The notes under the pieces are model-generated. The model had not been told where the DNA came from. It did not search any database and saw only the letters and a program-made list of their open reading frames with translations. Made by a program: the position numbers and the translations under genes. Below, piece by piece: positions 12,140 to 24,825 of a stretch of DNA of 64,000 bases (the stretch's first letter is position 1; each line of letters starts with the position of its first letter). The DNA is taken from positions 72,962,597 to 73,026,596 of the forward strand of contig NC_080419.1 in the NCBI RefSeq assembly GCF_029873635.1. The letters are read 5' to 3'. This DNA comes from Malania oleifera (lineage: Eukaryota; Streptophyta; Magnoliopsida; Santalales; Ximeniaceae).

Positions 12140-13075
12140 GGAAATATGTTGGATTAAGCTCCCAGAAGCCTCTTAACTTGCCACCTTTCTCTTTGGTCAG
12201 CTGAAATGAAGGAATTTGATGTGAAAATCTAAGCAACTCAGCCCTAAGGATCTCCATTACCACTGGTGATTCATCTCTTTCTTAAGCCTTGAAAATCAAG
12301 TTAAAACTAGAGACATGCTCTAGTACAGAGACTTTCCTCCAAAAATCTTTTTCTTCGACAACTTCCACTATGTCATATTCACATTTTTTTTTTTTCCCAA
12401 GTCAAAATGTGTCATTTCAGCCTTCTAGTGCTTGTATAATGCCCAAACTTCACCTTTCCTGAGAAGGATGGTATATTCACCCTTCTTATCAGTGGATTCC
12501 ACTCTTAATTGATGGGAGAAGCAACCAATGGCATCATAAGTACAATGTTTGCCTTTCTTTAGTTTAAACATGCCACAACAAATGAGCATGTCTTTCTTAT
12601 GCCACTGAATTATGCCTTTTGGCAGTGAGTAGGATTCAAGCCACCTTACGTGGAATTGGAAATTTGGGAGAGCATCTATCTTCATAATTTGACCATAGTA
12701 CTTTGGCAAACCATCCTCATCGCTATACAATGCCCATATCTGAACAACCTAAAACCTTTCTAGGGATTTACCAGTATCAAAGTCACAAAATTCTAGGTCA
12801 AGTATTTCATAGGTTACAGGATTTGAATCTTTAGCATTACAACAATTTTCTATGATGTTGTCAGAACTTCTTCTCCTAGAGTTTAAATTAGCATCCTTCT
12901 CAACCTTGTGCCCCATTGTGGGCTTTGTCTCATCTGCCAAAGCACTAGAACACAAATCTTGGGGCTATGTTTTTTGAGCTTTTGCCTCAAAATTTTCAAG
13001 AACAGCAATCTCTTCATGGTCGGTAGACAGAGAAGCTGGTTCTATTTCAAATGATCCTTTTGGAATAGGAAAATT
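12140..13075 (-). pseudogene. Captured fragment of a DUF3444 J-domain protein gene
   Basis: On the minus strand a decayed coding stretch matches the C-terminal half of plant DnaJ proteins with the DUF3444 domain. In order I see FPIPKGSFEIEPASL, then EFCDFDTGKSLERF, then VVQIWALYSDEDGLPKYYGQ, RWLESYSLPKG, KGEVWALYKH, and finally LLRFSHQIPSFQL followed by KGGKLRGFWELNP, the typical end of a DUF3444 repeat. In-frame TAG stops interrupt it and there is at least one frame change near 12150-12420, so no full protein is made. There is no J domain. It lies inside the CACTA element next to an XS-gene fragment in the opposite orientation. Host members of the family are nuclear or cytosolic proteins of poorly known function. 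Confidence 0.75.
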
Positions 13076-13086
13076 TTCAAGAAACT

Positions 13087-13685
13087 GACCTAGCTGATGA
13101 GTCGAACCTCTCAAACTCTAAAGCGGAATTATCTATGTCTGGCCAATTCAGAACTGGGATTGTTTTTAACATAGTGGACAAAAAATATGGAAGAACTATC
13201 ATTGATATAATAGTGAATATTGATTGAAAAAACTCTCTAAATTTAAACCTTTTGAAGTTCATACCTTTTGGAATGACCGTGTATAGACTAGGGAGGATGT
13301 GGTGAAGTTCTGCAATGATTGGACTGGTTTTTGAAATGCAATAGAGTTTAAGAGATCTTTTGAAGCTGTTCATTATCACGGTATTAAAAGGGAATGTTCT
13401 AGAAATTAAGAAATATCTTCGTTCAATTATCTATGCATAGGTGGGTTGCTCGTGAAGATGATTAAAATTCAAATGGGCCAGTATGAGACTATCTTCATAG
13501 CAGTGAACGGATAGGAACTATTGCTGATATTGTCCAGGAAGCAAAATAGGATATATAGAAATAATGTTGTGGCTAATGGTGCCAATGTGCTTGACACCAC
13601 AAATGAGAAACTGGATGAGTTTTTTAAGATAAAATTTAACGAGAGGAGCATGTCCTCAAGTAGAATGCTTGAAGAGAAAGACCGT
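13087..13685 (+). pseudogene. Captured fragment of an FDM/IDN2-like XS-domain gene
   Basis: Plus-strand reading, spread over three frames, matches the XS domain and the start of the coiled coil in FDM1-5/IDN2 proteins, double-stranded-RNA-binding factors of RNA-directed DNA methylation. Visible pieces are TGIVFNIV (about 13156), then FKPFEVHTFWNDRV (about 13243), NDWTGF (about 13314), FKRSFEAVHYHGIKRE (about 13345), WVAREDD (13442) followed by NSNGPV after a stop, GTIADIVQEAK (about 13514), and the coiled-coil start DTTNEKLDEFF with NERSMSSSRMLEEKDR (to about 13683). Spacing and order follow the family. Several stops and frameshifts show it is dead. The zf-XS and XH domains are absent. A subterminal CACTA repeat follows immediately at 13680. 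Confidence 0.8.
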
Positions 13686-13917
13686 CACTAATAGTCTTTA
13701 TATTTGTGACGGTTTTTTGAACCATCACTAATCATGCATTTGTTGATAAATAAAAATGTAAAAAGGTTACCAAGTACAGAGGACTCATCTCTGCGCAGTC
13801 TCACTGAGAAGAAATTATCCTCTTGACCTTTACAAGTTGATTCAAGATCCCCAAAGGGGTGCCATTCTTGGTGGTATGATTTGGTTAGAATATAAAAGGT
13901 TTATCTCAATTCAATTG

Positions 13918-15673
13918 TGTTGGCCTAACAAGGCTTACGAATCTTATTTTGATGATAACAAATCAAGGGAACTCAACATGTTTTGGTCAAGTGATGATGT
14001 TCCAGGAATTAAGTAGATGAATTCAAGATCAAGTACTCACAAGCTTTATTGAAAAATTATACTTCAAAGAAAGATGATCGAATGAAGCTTAATGTTTATT
14101 GAAGCTTGAAGACAAGATGAACTTAAAGAAAGATAAGCATTAAGACTTAGTGCTCAGAATATCTTAAGTATTTAAGAAAGTCTCATGTAAGTATTTCAAA
14201 CATTTCAATATGGATGAATGAAGCTCTTAAGTTTTATTATTGACTTAGAAACCAAGTTTTGAAAATCCTGGAAAATATTTTCAAAAGTCTCAAAGCAATA
14301 TGGCAAGTATAAAAGCAAACAAAAGTTTTTAAAACAAAAATGTAAAAGCATGTGTTATTGCACGCTCAGCCGACTGACATGTTCTGGTAAGCCAACTGAA
14401 CTTTTTATGCTAAATAATTTGGAAAACAGAATAAGCCCAGTTCGCTAAACCAATGAGTCCAACCAACTGAACCCATTCTGACTTTGAAATTTTTCTGGTT
14501 TTTAAAAGCGTAGCCGACTGACCCCGATAGTCCAGTCGACTGACTTTTGTACAATTCAAATTTAAACAGTGAAGAAAAGTTTCCAAATTAGATTGCTTGG
14601 TCCCCAAACTTTATACAAACTTGGGAAACACTCCAAGTAATTTGGGGAATACGAAAATTAAATTTTTTCCATCTATAAATACATGTTATAACAAAGGATC
14701 ATAGACACCAATACATACAATCAAGCATTCAAGAAAAATACTTTCTACTCTTCAAAAGCTCTCTTGCATAAACTCTTGCTGAAGTTTTCTACTGAGAATT
14801 TGCTAATCAAAGCCTATGGTTCTTTTTGTTTCTACTGAGTTTTCTTGTTCCAAGAAGAACCCTGGTGATAAATTTTTGAGCTTCAATTCTTTCTATATTG
14901 AATTTGATTGAAGTATATTTGTTTTAAATTGTGCTAATCTCCTCTTGCTAAGAGAGTATTCTTGTACACAAGAATTGTTCTTGTTCTTCTTGTTGTTTTT
15001 AATGGTTCAGGGCTGTTGAATCATTGGATTACCGAGCGTGGGGTATCGCTTGGAGAGGAAGGCTCTATCCATTAAAGGAGTGTGTAAACGGTTTGCTCCA
15101 CCCAGTAAAGGGAGTGGTATAGTGAAATCCTTGGGTGGTTTACCTAAGGTGAGGACATCGGCGGGTATAGTCGAACCTCGTAATATCTCTGTGTCTTCCT
15201 CTTTCCTTAATCTCTTTAATTTTCTACATATATAAATTGCGTGGATGTTTACTTAATTGCTAAAAATTAAATAATCATTGGGAATTGCGGAAACCTTGAT
15301 TAAAGAAAGCACATTGATTGCGGAAATCTTGATTAAGGGAAGTACGTTAGTAAATATCAAAAGTTCATTAAACTTACTTAAACTCAAGTAACTTGTTTGA
15401 AATCAAATTTTGAATTTTGGAAGCATTGTTGAGATTTCTATTTTATTTTGTATTATGAAATCAAACATAACTTGTTGATTAGATTGAAATATTCAAAAGG
15501 ATTGTTCGTTGGACTTGTTAAGTTGCAAATCAATATCATTATAATTGTGTGATTGTTGAATATTAATTTGTTGGGTTAACTCTTAACTAAAGGAACTCAT
15601 AAAACAAAGAGGTTTTAAAAACAATTTTAAAAACTCAATTCACCCCTCTCTTGGGAATACACCTTACTTCTCA
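13918..15673 (+). mobile_element. Solo LTR of a SIRE/Maximus-type copia element
   Basis: It starts TGTTGGCCTAAC and ends CTTACTTCTCA, so it has TG...CA ends. It is flanked by identical 5-bp duplications AATTG (13913-13917 and 15674-15678). At 1756 bp it is long, as in SIRE-like copia elements, and carries near its end the block CAATTCACCCCTCTCTTGGG typical of those LTRs. No internal region adjoins it, so it is a product of LTR-LTR recombination. Orientation is taken from that 3' block. The 65-codon frame at 15038-15235 is part of the LTR, not a gene. Confidence 0.85.
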
Positions 15674-15678
15674 AATTG

Positions 15679-16440
15679 CTTAGTACTGTTCTTTAAATTC
15701 CCCCTTTTTCTCAATTGTACTTCAATTTTTTTCCCAGGAAACTATTAATATATGATCATAGGATTTAGGAGATCAGCTGGGCACAAACCTTACAGAATAA
15801 TATTTTATAGGTAAATTTACTTGTGACATGTTTGTTGATATATGTTTAGAAATTTGATGGTGTTTTACCATTTGCTGCATGCTCCTTGGACATTAATTTG
15901 TTATGTTTGGAATTTTGCTTATTGAATTTTTTGGCTTTTAAGCCGATGGGGTCTAGGTGATGTAGTTATTGTCAAGGCTGCATTGCGGTAGTATTTTTTT
16001 TGCAAGACTGGTCATTGGTACAACATTTTTATGTTAGATTTTAAATGGCAGATTATTAGTTATGGTTTAGAAAAACCGTCACTAATACTCTATTATTAGC
16101 GATAGTTTAGAAATACCGTCACTAATAAAAAATATAAAAATAATTTATTTATCACTAATAATATAACCAAGTAAAACCCTCACATCCACGCAAATTTCCC
16201 CTTTTCCCTCAATCTCCCTCCTTTCCCTCCTCCCTCCCTCATTTCCCTCCTCCCTCCTTTCTTTCCCTGTGCGCGTCCTCTCCGGCCATCCCCGTTGTAA
16301 TCGTTGCTTCGTGAGCTCCTCCCCTCACCGTTGCCATTGCCGCCGCTTGCCTAAGGTCATTCCACCACCATTGCCACTACCGCTCTTCTGAGCTACTCCT
16401 CATCCCACCGCCACCACTCACCTGAGGTCAGAAGCTCCTC
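15679..16440. other. CACTA interior: spacer, repeat cluster, GC-rich patch
   Basis: 15679-16030 has no recognised content. 16040-16135 has CACTA subterminal repeats again (CCGTCACTAATA twice). 16165-16440 is pyrimidine- and proline-codon-rich (repeated CTCCCTCC, then GCCGCC and CCACCACC), unlike its surroundings, and looks like a captured 5' UTR or exon start of a host gene. No family can be named. Confidence 0.35.
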
Positions 16441-16473
16441 CGTGTGTGCGTGTGTGGTATGTGTGTGTGTCCA

Positions 16474-16510
<37 letters not shown>

Positions 16511-16551
16511 ATGCGTGCGTGCGTGGATATATATATATATATATATATATA
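16441..16551. repeat. TG/TA microsatellites
   Basis: A (TG)n tract, about 16441-16525, passes into (TA)n at about 16527-16551. Open frames across it are low-complexity artefacts. Confidence 0.9.
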
Positions 16552-16554
16552 ATA

Positions 16555-17400
16555 GTATTATACAACATCAGATCCCTGATGAATCAGTTCATTCGGTAGA
16601 GCATGGTACCGTAACTATTTCAGATCAGAGTGCAACCACATATCTCTAATAGTGAGTGGATTTTAGTAAACCGTGCCTTGGAGGGATTGCAGGCTCCCCA
16701 GAAGTTTGGGTTTAGGTGGCCGGTTTGATGAGTTAGATGTCAGTTACCGTGCCTTTAGAGGGATTGTAGAGTGGCCGATCTGATGATGATAGAGTTTCAG
16801 TTGACTTATCCTAGTAGGCCAACCAGTGTTAAATCCCGCCTACTGGCCGCACAACCCTGTCATGAAGGGTTAAATCATAACATACAGTTTTTCAGGGAAG
16901 TTTCACAATTATATATATAGATTTACAAAAATTAGTAGACTTACCTATAGATTATAAAAGTATGATTAAATAGTAAGTTCAGAATCAACTGTATTTTAAA
17001 CCACATAAGTTACATTGTATTATATTTTACCCTATTATCTTAGTTCAGTTATTTGTTAGTTTATAGTTCATGTAAACTCGGATGTCACACACTGGTAATA
17101 GCATATTTCTTCTTATTAAGAGTTGTTTCATCCCAGTAATTTAACATTTTTCAGGTAATCCAACTAAACGAGCAGATCAGGCTCGGAGATAGAGAGGTTA
17201 TTTACACTGCCCTGTCTGTAGGGTAAGTGTTTTCAAGGAGATACATTTTTGGGTAGATTTTAGGAGTCTTGGTAATTGTTGTTGAAGATTGTGTATTTAT
17301 GTATATATATTTTGAGAAAAATACAGAATTCTGATATTGTAATTATGGTTATACAGTTTTATGTTTTCCGCTGCATAGGTGTTTTCCAATAGTCATTACA
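16555..17400 (+). mobile_element. Ty3-gypsy LTR fragment with primer-binding site
   Basis: The sequence includes ACTCGGATGTCACACACTGG and CGAGCAGATCAGGCTCGGAG, blocks I associate with plant Tekay/Del-type gypsy LTRs. It ends at about 17400 in a CA followed two bases later by GGTATCAGAG, the initiator-Met tRNA primer-binding site. The left end is hidden by microsatellites. No gypsy coding region follows, so this is a 5' LTR remnant joined to copia-derived DNA. Confidence 0.55.
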
Positions 17401-17439
17401 GGGGTATCAGAGTAAAAGAATTATCAGTATATATATATA

Positions 17440-18087
17440 TATTTGAAAAAAAAAAAAAAGGAAAAAATGGTATGAATTTTGAGGTCGTTGCATACTGCAT
17501 GCTAGAGAAGTTGCTTGGAGATATATTGAAATGCATAAACTAAGGGGGAGCAACTTCACCATTAGAATACTACGGCTCTGAAAATTTAGCTTTCTCACAT
17601 TCACTTATATTCATATACTTTATGTCTTGTGAGTTGCTATCCATAATGAACTGCACATTTATACTCTGTTATGGATATTGGTTGTATTGTACTTACTGCA
17701 TGGACTATCTTGGACTATACTGAATTCCTTGCATGCTTGTATGAAATGCCATCTGCAAGGTTGTTACAAAACTATTAAATGCATGCTAATAAATATCTAA
17801 GGTGTTGCATGATTGTCTCTCCACTTAAGGTTGATCTAATTGCATATACATTTTACCTTAACCCTTTTTGCTGATGCCAAAAAGGGGAGAACTATTATAG
17901 AAAAATTGATATCTAGACTTCAATGAGCTTCAATGCCAAATTTAAATAAATACTTTTTAAAATTTCTTTTGTCATGAATATGCTTGGACTATTCTAGAAT
18001 TTTAATTTATGCATATTCTTAGGTGGAGCATTTCAAGGTTGTACCCACTTTTGCTCTTGTATTTGTCATCATAAAAAAAGGAGAGAT
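17440..18087 (+). mobile_element. 3' untranslated internal end of a SIRE-type copia element
   Basis: Non-coding sequence with TAAGGGGGAGCAACTT at about 17540, GATGCCAAAAAGGGGAGAA at about 17873 and a polypurine tract AAAAAAAGGAGAGA just before the 3' LTR. SIRE-like copia elements show this GATGCCAAAAAGGGGGAGA signature before their 3' LTR. The coding region is missing. Confidence 0.6.
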
Positions 18088-20330
<2,243 letters not shown>

Positions 20331-20334
20331 ATAT

Positions 20335-22737
20335 GCTTGTTCCTGTCACAAACCAACTCCCACCACCATGCTCGAATGTAAAATGACTCGTGAGAAATAC
20401 TCTTGCGTCAAACAAGTCAAAGGTTCCCAAGTTTGAACCGTAGGACCTACAATACAAGTCAAAAATGGGGTTTCAAGTGCCTAAAATGTGAAATATGCAT
20501 TTTTTTTTTTTCACAAACAACCTATTGCGCCACCATACTCATAAGTAAAATGACCCATGGGAAATAACCCGTGTGAAACGAACTAACAATACCCATGTTT
20601 GAACCATATGACCAGCAAAAAACAGTTTAAAATGGGGTTCAAGGTGCCCAAAACATGGAATATGCATGTTTTGTCACAAATCAACTACCGCCATCGTGCT
20701 CGTAAATAAAATGACCCATGGGATTTAAAATTGCGTTAATTTTCTAACGATTCCCATGTTTGTATCGTATGACTTACAAAACAAGTCAAAATGGGGTTTA
20801 AGGTGCCCAAAATGTGGAATATGCATGTCTTTGTCATAAGTTGACTATCCCCACCTTTCTCATAAGTAAAATGATCCATGGGAATTAGTCCTACGTCAAA
20901 TGAGCCAACGGTTCCTAAGTTTGAACCATAGGACCTACAAAACAAGTCAAAAATGGGGTTCCAGGTGTAAAATGTGAAATAGGCATGTTTTTGTCACAAA
21001 CTAACTTCTGCCACTATATTCATATGTGAAATGACCTGTAAGAACTAAACCAGCATCAAATGAGCCAAGGGTTCCCAAGATTGAGTTGTATGACGTACAA
21101 AACAAGTAAAAAATGGGATTCAAGGTGCCTAAAACGTAAAATATAGTTAACTTGTCACAAACCAACTGCCGCCACCACAACTATAGGTAAAATGACCCAT
21201 GGGAACTAAACCTATGTTCAGTGAGCTGACGGTTCCCAAGTTTGAAATGTATGACCTACAAAACAAGTAAAAAAATGGGGTTCAAGGTGCCCAAAACGTT
21301 GAATATGCTTGTTCTCGTCACAAACAACCTACCACCACCATACTCATAAGTATATTGACTCGTACGAACTAGTCCTCCATCAAATGAGCTAATGGTTCCC
21401 ATGTTTGAACCAAAAGACCTACAAAACAAGTCAAAAATAGGGTTCCATCTGCCCAAAACATGAAATATGCATGTTTTTGTTACCAACCATCTAGTGCCAC
21501 TATACTCATAAGTAAAATGACCCATGCAAGCTGAACCTGCATCAAACAAGCTAATGGTTCTTAAGTTTGAACCATATGGCCTGCAAACCAAGTCAAAAAT
21601 GGGGTTCAAGGTGCCCAAAACATGTACTATGATTATTCTTGTCATAAACCAACTACTACCACTATATTCGTAAGTAAAATGATGCGTGGGAACTAAACCT
21701 GCGTCAAATGGTCTGAAGGTTCCCATGTTTGAACCATATAACTTGTAAAACAAGTCAAAATCGGGTTCAAGGTGCCTAAAACATGGGATATAGATGTTTT
21801 TGCCGCAAACCAACTACCGCCACCGTGCTCGTAAGTAAAATGACTTGTGGGATATGGTCCAGCATCAAACAAGCAAACGGTTCACGTGCTTATTCCATAT
21901 ATATATATAATGTACAAAGAAAGTCAAAATAGGGGTTCAAGGTGGCCAAAACATGGAATATGCATGTTTTTGTCGCAAACCAATTACCACCACCATGCTC
22001 ATAAGTAAAATGACCCGTGCGGACTAAATCTGTGTCAAATTAGCCGATGGTTCCTAAGTTTGAAATGTATGACCTACAAAACAAATCAAAAATGGGGTTT
22101 AAGGTGTCCAAAACATGGTTTATGCTTGTTCTTGTCACAAACCAACTGCTGGCACCGCAATCATAAGTGAAATGACCCATGGGAACTAAACTTGCATCAA
22201 ATGGTCTAACGATTCCCAAGTTTGAACCATATAACCTACAAAACAAGTCAAAATCAAGGTTCAAGGTGTCCAAACATGGAATGTAGATGTTTTTGTTGCA
22301 ACCCAACTACCGCCTCCGTGATCATAAGTAAAATGACCCGTGGGAACTAGTCCTACATCAAATGAGCCAACGATTCCCAAGTTTAAACCGCAGGACCTTA
22401 AAACAATTCAAAATGGGGTTCAAGGTGCCCAAAATGTGAAATATTTATATTTTTACACAAACGGACTACCGTCACCATACTCATAAGAAAAAAGACCCAT
22501 GGGAACTAAACCCGCTTCAATTGAGGCAACAATTCTCAAATTTGAACCATATGACCTACAAAACAAGTCAAAAATGGAGTTCAAGGAGGCCAAAACGTAA
22601 AATACGCTTGTTTTTGCCACAAACCAACTACTACCACCATACTAGTAAGTGAAATGACCAGCGTTAACTAAACCTACGTAAAATGAGTTGTCGGTTTCCA
22701 AGTTTGAATGGTATGACCTACAAAACAAGTCCAAAAT
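20335..22737. repeat. Tandem array, about 15 units of about 162 bp
   Basis: Successive AAATGGGGTTCAAGGTGCCC landmarks fall at about 20466, 20630, 20789, 20952, 21113, 21275, 21434, 21597, 21752, 21931, 22092, 22253, 22411, 22570 and 22733, a period near 162. Other landmarks are ACAAACCAACTACCGCCACC and TCATAAGTAAAATGACCCATGG (partly varied). Units differ by roughly 10-25% to my eye. The 185-codon minus-strand frame at 21256-21813 exists because the period is close to 3 x 54; it is a repeat, not a gene. It lies inside the CACTA element. Confidence 0.9.
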
Positions 22738-23655
22738 GGGCATATAAAGTCCAAACTGAGTTGGATCAATCCCGACACGTCGACCACATCGAACTAGACG
22801 TGCCGGATCTGACGGTGCCAAAAAAATTCTCTCCGAGAGCTTTTTTTCCCACTTAGAAGCAAAGTTAGAATAAAAACAAACTTAGTAAACTTAGTTCATT
22901 TCAAGCACTTAGGTGTCCAAGTCAGGCATACGAGGTCCAAATCAAGTGTGGTCAGTCCCGACAAGTCCATGACATTAAGCTCGATGTGTCGGAGCTGACG
23001 ATGCTAAAAAATTCCATGCCAATTGAAAATTATGCGCTTAGAGACGAACTTAGTACACTTAGTTGAATTTAACCACCCAAGTGTCCAATTCGGGCATACA
23101 AGGTCAAAATGAGTTGGGTCAGTCTCGACACATCTGTTGCATCGAACTGGACATGTCGGATCTTACGGTGTCCAAAAACTCCTTCCCAAGAGTTTTTTTC
23201 CCACTTAGAAGCAAAGTTAAAATACAAACAAACTTAGTAAACTTAGTTTATTTTAAGCACTCAGGTGTCCAAGTCGGGAATACGCAGTCCAAATCGAGTG
23301 TGGTTAGTCCCAACACGTCCGTCACATTGACCAGATGTGCTAGATCTGATGGTGCCCAAAAACTCCTCCCCGGGAGCTTTTTTTCCACTTAGAAGTAAAG
23401 TTAAAATACAAACATAGTAACCTTAGTTCATGATTTTGCACCCAGGTGTCCAATTCAGGCATACGAGGTCCAAACTAAATGTGGTCAGTTGGGACACGTC
23501 CATCACATTGACCTGGACATGCCGGAGCTGATGATGCCTAAAAACTCTTCCCTAGGAGCTTTTTCCCCACTTAGAAGTAAAGTTAGAATGAAAACAAACT
23601 TAATAAACTTAGTTCATTTTAAGCACTTAGCTTAAAATTCACACATAAAAGGTCC
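22738..23655. repeat. Tandem array, about 5 units of about 180 bp
   Basis: Starts of the GGCATACGAGGTCCAAA-like landmark are at about 22738, 22925, 23092, 23275, 23457 and a partial one at 23640. Each unit also has GTCCCGACACGTC, GCCGGATCTGACGGTGCC, GGGAGCTTTTTTTCCCACTT and AAACTTAGTAAACTTAGTTCA. It directly follows the 162-bp array but is unrelated in sequence. No gene is present. Confidence 0.9.
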
Positions 23656-23716
23656 AAACTGAGTTGGGTGAATTCCAACTGATCAAACTTAGTTATTTAC
23701 ACTTGTATCATTTTTT

Positions 23717-23923
23717 TTTTTTTATAGGTAACGTCCTGGGTGTCCACGTCTGTTTTACGGTCTGTGACTAATCCCACGCCCCATGGAGTGGCCCCACAGC
23801 ACCATGAGGAGAGTAAATCAGGAGCCTAGGGGAAGAATTGAACCCGGGAGGCACATTGCTGATCTCGTGAGAGGCACTCCCAGCATCCAACCTTACCACT
23901 TGAACCACGCCCTGGGGGCACAA
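23717..23923 (-). mobile_element. tRNA-derived SINE with 14-bp target duplication
   Basis: On the minus strand it begins GCCCCCAGGGCGTGG, carries an A-box-like TTCAAGTGGTAAGG (about 23891-23908) and a B box GGGTTCAATTC (23835-23845), and ends in a poly-A tail (plus-strand T run). The target duplication TTGTATCATTTTTT flanks it at 23703-23716 and 23924-23937. The length (about 207 bp) fits a plant SINE. It sits inside the CACTA element. Confidence 0.85.
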
Positions 23924-23937
23924 TTGTATCATTTTTT

Positions 23938-24335
23938 ACACTATGTCTGAATGTCCAATCATTTTGCTATCAAATCATTTTTAATTATAGTATATACATA
24001 TATGTTCAAACATTGTATACTAATTTCTTGTATAATTATTATTTTGTAGGGTTTGCGGCTGTCAAAACACTACAACAATGTCAGGCACTACAGTCGAGTC
24101 AGATGCATGCAACTTTTGACTTTCCCTGTATTTTTTATTATCTAAACAAGATTATTTTTTATTTTTTATTTTTTAATTTCAATTTGTATTTGTATGTAAT
24201 TGAATTTTGAATAATTTGTATTTTAATTTTGAATAATTTATGAATGTTTTAGTAATTCTGGTTTAATTTTATGTTTGCTAACATGTAATTACAGGTTTTT
24301 ACAGGAATTTTTAAAAAAAAAAATTATTATTTTAA
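23938..24335. other. AT-rich CACTA interior, nothing recognised
   Basis: Between the SINE and the 3' subterminal array. T-rich; the short frame at 24013-24210 is not gene-like. Confidence 0.4.
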
Positions 24336-24339
24336 AGTA

Positions 24340-24812
24340 TTAATGACGGTTTGAAAAACCGTTACTAATAATAGCAAGATGAAGTATTAGTGACGGTTTT
24401 TAAACCGTCACTAGAAGACTAATGTCGTCGCTATGGAATCAACATTTTCTTTGCTCAAATTCGTCACTAAAAGTCAAATATTAATAACGGTTTTATAACC
24501 GTTACTAATAGGATATTATTAGTGACGATTTTAATAACTGTTACTAAAAGCGTAACATTAGTGACGGTTTATTGATCGTCACTAATACTTGGGCTTTAGT
24601 CACGATTTTGAGCCAAGAACATGTAGATTTTATAGTCACGGAATATTGGACTTTTAGTGACGATTTATAAATTCGTTACTAATAAGTATTAGTAACCGTA
24701 AATCTAACAAGTAATTTCAAACCGTCACTAATACTAATCGAACCGTCACTAATACTATTAGTGACGGTTTTGTGATTACTAGTGACGGTTTAAAATCGTC
24801 ACTAATAACCTT
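24340..24812. repeat. 3' subterminal repeat array of the CACTA element
   Basis: Repeated TTAGTGACGGTTT/AAACCGTCACTAATA units in both orientations, several as perfect short palindromes (for example TGACGGTTTTTAAACCGTCA near 24394). It mirrors the array at 11010-11755. Confidence 0.9.
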
Positions 24813-24825
24813 ATTTTTTGTGGTG

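Noticed and set aside
13077-13379. 100-codon minus-strand frame over the XS fragment
   Set aside because: The plus strand gives family-specific XS motifs in order; the minus-strand frame has none.
15038-15235. 65-codon frame, first thought to be a small gene
   Set aside because: It lies wholly within the solo LTR bounded by AATTG duplications.
21256-21813. 185-codon frame with internal repeats
   Set aside because: It exists because the tandem unit is about 162 bp, a multiple of three; adjacent units are broken by stops and no start or domain is shared.
20335-23655. Possible CRISPR-like array
   Set aside because: Units are long, diverged and adjacent with no short conserved repeat alternating with unique spacers. 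This is plant nuclear DNA with no cas genes.
23835-23908. Possible tRNA gene
   Set aside because: A and B boxes are present but no cloverleaf arms can be drawn. The poly-A tail and target duplication show a SINE.
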